Shown piece after piece: positions 62,645 to 64,000 of a DNA stretch of 64,000 nt. Numbering within the stretch: the first letter of the stretch is position 1; the number at the start of each line of letters is the position of its first letter. Position numbers and translations under genes: made by a program. This stretch comes from Calliopsis andreniformis (taxonomy: Eukaryota; Arthropoda; Insecta; Hymenoptera; Andrenidae). The notes below the pieces were generated by a model. That model ran no database searches. It was not told the origin of the DNA and saw only the letters and a list, made by a program, of their open reading frames with translations. The stretch covers positions 434,001 through 498,000 of the forward strand of contig NW_027480467.1 in the NCBI RefSeq assembly GCF_051401765.1, written 5' to 3'.

Positions 62645-63098
62645 AGATTGAGGGTTCCGGATTGAGGATTCAGAATTGAAATTTGAGGACTGAGCATTGA
62701 GGATTGAAGATTGAGTATTGAGTATTGAAGATTCAGAATTGAGGATTGAGGATTGAGGATTGAGGATGAGGCCCGAGGGTTGAGGATTGAGGTTTGAGGA
62801 CTGAGGACTGAGGATTGAGGATTGAGAATTGAGGATTGAGGATTGAGGGTTGAAGATTGAGGATTGGGTATTGAGGATTGAAGAATGAGGATTGCGGATT
62901 GAGGATTGAGGATTGAGGGTTGAAGATTGAGTATTGAGGATTGAAGATTGACGATCGAGGATTGAGAATTAGGATTGAGTATTGAGGATTGAGGATTGAA
63001 GGTTGAGTATTGAGGATTGAAGGTTGAGTTTTGTGGATTGATGATTGAGGATTGAGGATTGAATATTGAGGATTGGGGATTGAGTGTTGATGGTTGAA

Positions 63099-63230
63099 TG
63101 ATGAGAATTGGTGTTTTCGGATAGAGATTTGAAGATTGCAGATTGAGTATTGAGTATTGAAAACTGTGAATTGATGATATTCTATTGAGGATTGAGGATT
63201 GACAACTGATTGTTGAGGACTGAGGGCTGA
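63099..63230 (+). repeat. Island 82, N-like
   Basis: ATTGGTGTTTTCGG, GATGATATTC and following GAAGCTTGAGG as in N, but CAACTGATTG in place of CCACTGATTG and GATGAGAATTG at the left. Confidence 0.8.
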
Positions 63231-64000
63231 AGCTTGAGGATTCAGTATTGAGGATTCAGGATTGGGGTTTGAGGAGAGAGGACTGAGGATTGAGGGTTGA
63301 GGATTGAGAATTGAGGATTGAGGATTGAGGATTGAAGATTGGCTGTTGGGGATTGAACATTGAGGATTGAGGATTGAGGATTGCGAACTGAGGATTGAGG
63401 ATTGAGGATTGAAGATTGAGGATTGGGTATTGAGGATTGAAGAATGAGGATTGAAGAATGAGGATTGGGGAATGAGTATTGAGGATTGAGGATTGAATAT
63501 TGAGTATTGAGGATTGAATATTGAGGATTGAGGATTGAGGATTGAGGATTGAGGATTGAAGATTGAGTATTGAGGATTGAAGATTGAGGATTTAGGATTG
63601 AGGATTGAGGATTGAGGATTGAGGATTGAGGATTGAAGATTGAGTATCGAGGATTGAAGATTGAGGATTGAGGATTGTGGATTGAGGATTGAGGATGAGG
63701 GCTGAGGGTTGAGGTTTGGGGTTTGAGGACTAAGGACGGAGGATTGAGGATTGAGAATTGAGGATTGAGGATTGAGGATTGAAGATTGAGGATTGGGTAT
63801 TGAGTATTGAAGATTGAAGATTGAGGATTTAGGATTGAGGATTGAGGATTGAGGATTGAGGATTGAGGATTGAAGGTTGAGGACTGAGGATTGAGGATTG
63901 AGGATTGAGGGTTGTGGATTGAAGACGAGGACTGAGGGTTGAATATTTATGTTTGAGGTCTGAGGATTGAGGATTGAGGATTGAGAATTGAGGATTGAGG

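Larger units (their letters stand above)
1..64000. repeat. Heptamer satellite array, consensus TGAGGAT (TTGAGGA)
   Basis: The whole window is a direct array of a 7-bp unit. The first two bases (TG) are the most constant; positions 3-7 vary, giving frequent variants such as TGAAGAT, TGAGTAT, TGGGTAT, TGAGAAT, TGTGGAT and TGCGGAT. All units point the same way and I found no inverted segment, unique sequence or transposon. Register is kept for long distances and is broken mainly by a few recurrent 6-mers (GAGGAC, GAGGGC, TAGGAT) and one 8-mer (TAAAGTAT). The plus strand has TGA every 7 bp, so it is closed in all frames; the minus strand is stop-poor in all frames. Both window edges lie inside the array, so its full length is unknown. 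Probable heterochromatic satellite DNA of a eukaryote; the location on the chromosome cannot be seen from here. Confidence 0.97.
61291..64000. repeat. Distal mosaic of array and islands
   Basis: Array with atypical Yc, G-like and N-like islands at 61,628, 62,513 and 63,099. The order G-like then N repeats that of 4.5-5.4 kb. From 63,360 it resembles 17.06 kb onwards (GATTGCGAACTG, GATTGGGGAATGAG). The array continues past the window end. Confidence 0.7.

Noticed and set aside
1..64000. CRISPR array
   Set aside because: Islands are spaced irregularly (about 0.3-1.4 kb), are 132 bp long and are separated by more of the same heptamer, not by unique spacers. No cas gene is present.
1..64000. Canonical G-quadruplex clusters
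   Set aside because: G runs are mostly GG; GGG or GGGG occurs singly (GATTGGGGA, GAGGGTT) without four neighbouring runs. Only weak two-layer forms are possible.
1..64000. tRNA, rRNA or other structured RNA genes, promoters, terminators
   Set aside because: No cloverleaf, conserved rRNA segment, hairpin plus T-run or promoter-like pair stands out from the repeat on either strand.
1..64000. Bacterial short tandem heptamer repeats (cyanobacterial STRR type)
   Set aside because: Same unit length, but those are short intergenic runs. A 64-kb gene-free array with nested kilobase blocks does not fit a bacterial genome. Not fully excluded without the source organism.

Overview
This window holds no gene that I can support. 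All 64 kb is one head-to-tail satellite array built from a 7-bp unit, consensus TGAGGAT on the strand given, that is about 9,100 units. It runs off both ends of the window. The plus strand is very poor in C (a few percent by eye), because the consensus has none. The minus strand is open over long stretches only because TCCTCAA contains no stop codon in any frame. Those apparent proteins (up to 518 residues of ILNPQSS-like heptads) are a property of the repeat, and I reject them as genes.

The array is not simple. About 82 copies of a diverged 132-bp segment, here called the island, recur roughly every 0.3-1.4 kb, all in the same orientation. The island contains the most recognisable non-consensus bases (the GATATTCTATT core), yet cut in sevens it stays in register and almost every heptamer still begins with TG. 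It is therefore a string of mutated heptamers and not an insertion. I sort the islands by shared bases into types H, K, N, Y (Ya and Yc), Q, C, T, G and M, defined in the first entry of each type. The types recur in fixed strings such as Ya-K-Yc-H-Q and Yc-T-G-M-Ya-K-Yc-Q. That is higher-order repeat structure made at a 7-bp scale.

Layout: 0.2-0.9 kb is an H block; 0.9-5.2 kb is an older, more diverged mosaic; 5.2-13.9 kb and 16.5-24.4 kb are two collinear copies of an 8-9 kb segment, the first with an internal 1,188-bp tandem duplication; 14.6-16.5 kb is an extra M-Y-K block; 22.0-27.1, 28.9-33.4 and 37.1-41.6 kb are three nearly identical T-G-M-Ya-K-Yc-Q higher-order copies; 39.1-44.1 kb is a clean 2,508-bp tandem duplication; 27.1-28.8 and 44.9-46.6 kb are paired N blocks; 33.6-35.7 kb is a block seen twice more downstream; 46.7-53.1 and 53.9-60.3 kb are 6.4-kb direct copies 7,180 bp apart; 60.3-64 kb returns to a more diverged mosaic.

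Organism: the sequence gives no coding or RNA gene to identify it. A multi-tens-of-kb satellite with nested higher-order duplications is what one expects of eukaryotic heterochromatin (pericentromeric, subtelomeric or sex-chromosomal); this is inference. Bacterial heptamer repeats exist (for example the STRR families of cyanobacteria) but are normally far shorter. Block boundaries below are read by eye and are good to about 10-30 bp unless stated; island coordinates run from TGATGAGA (or its equivalent) to GGGCTGA.
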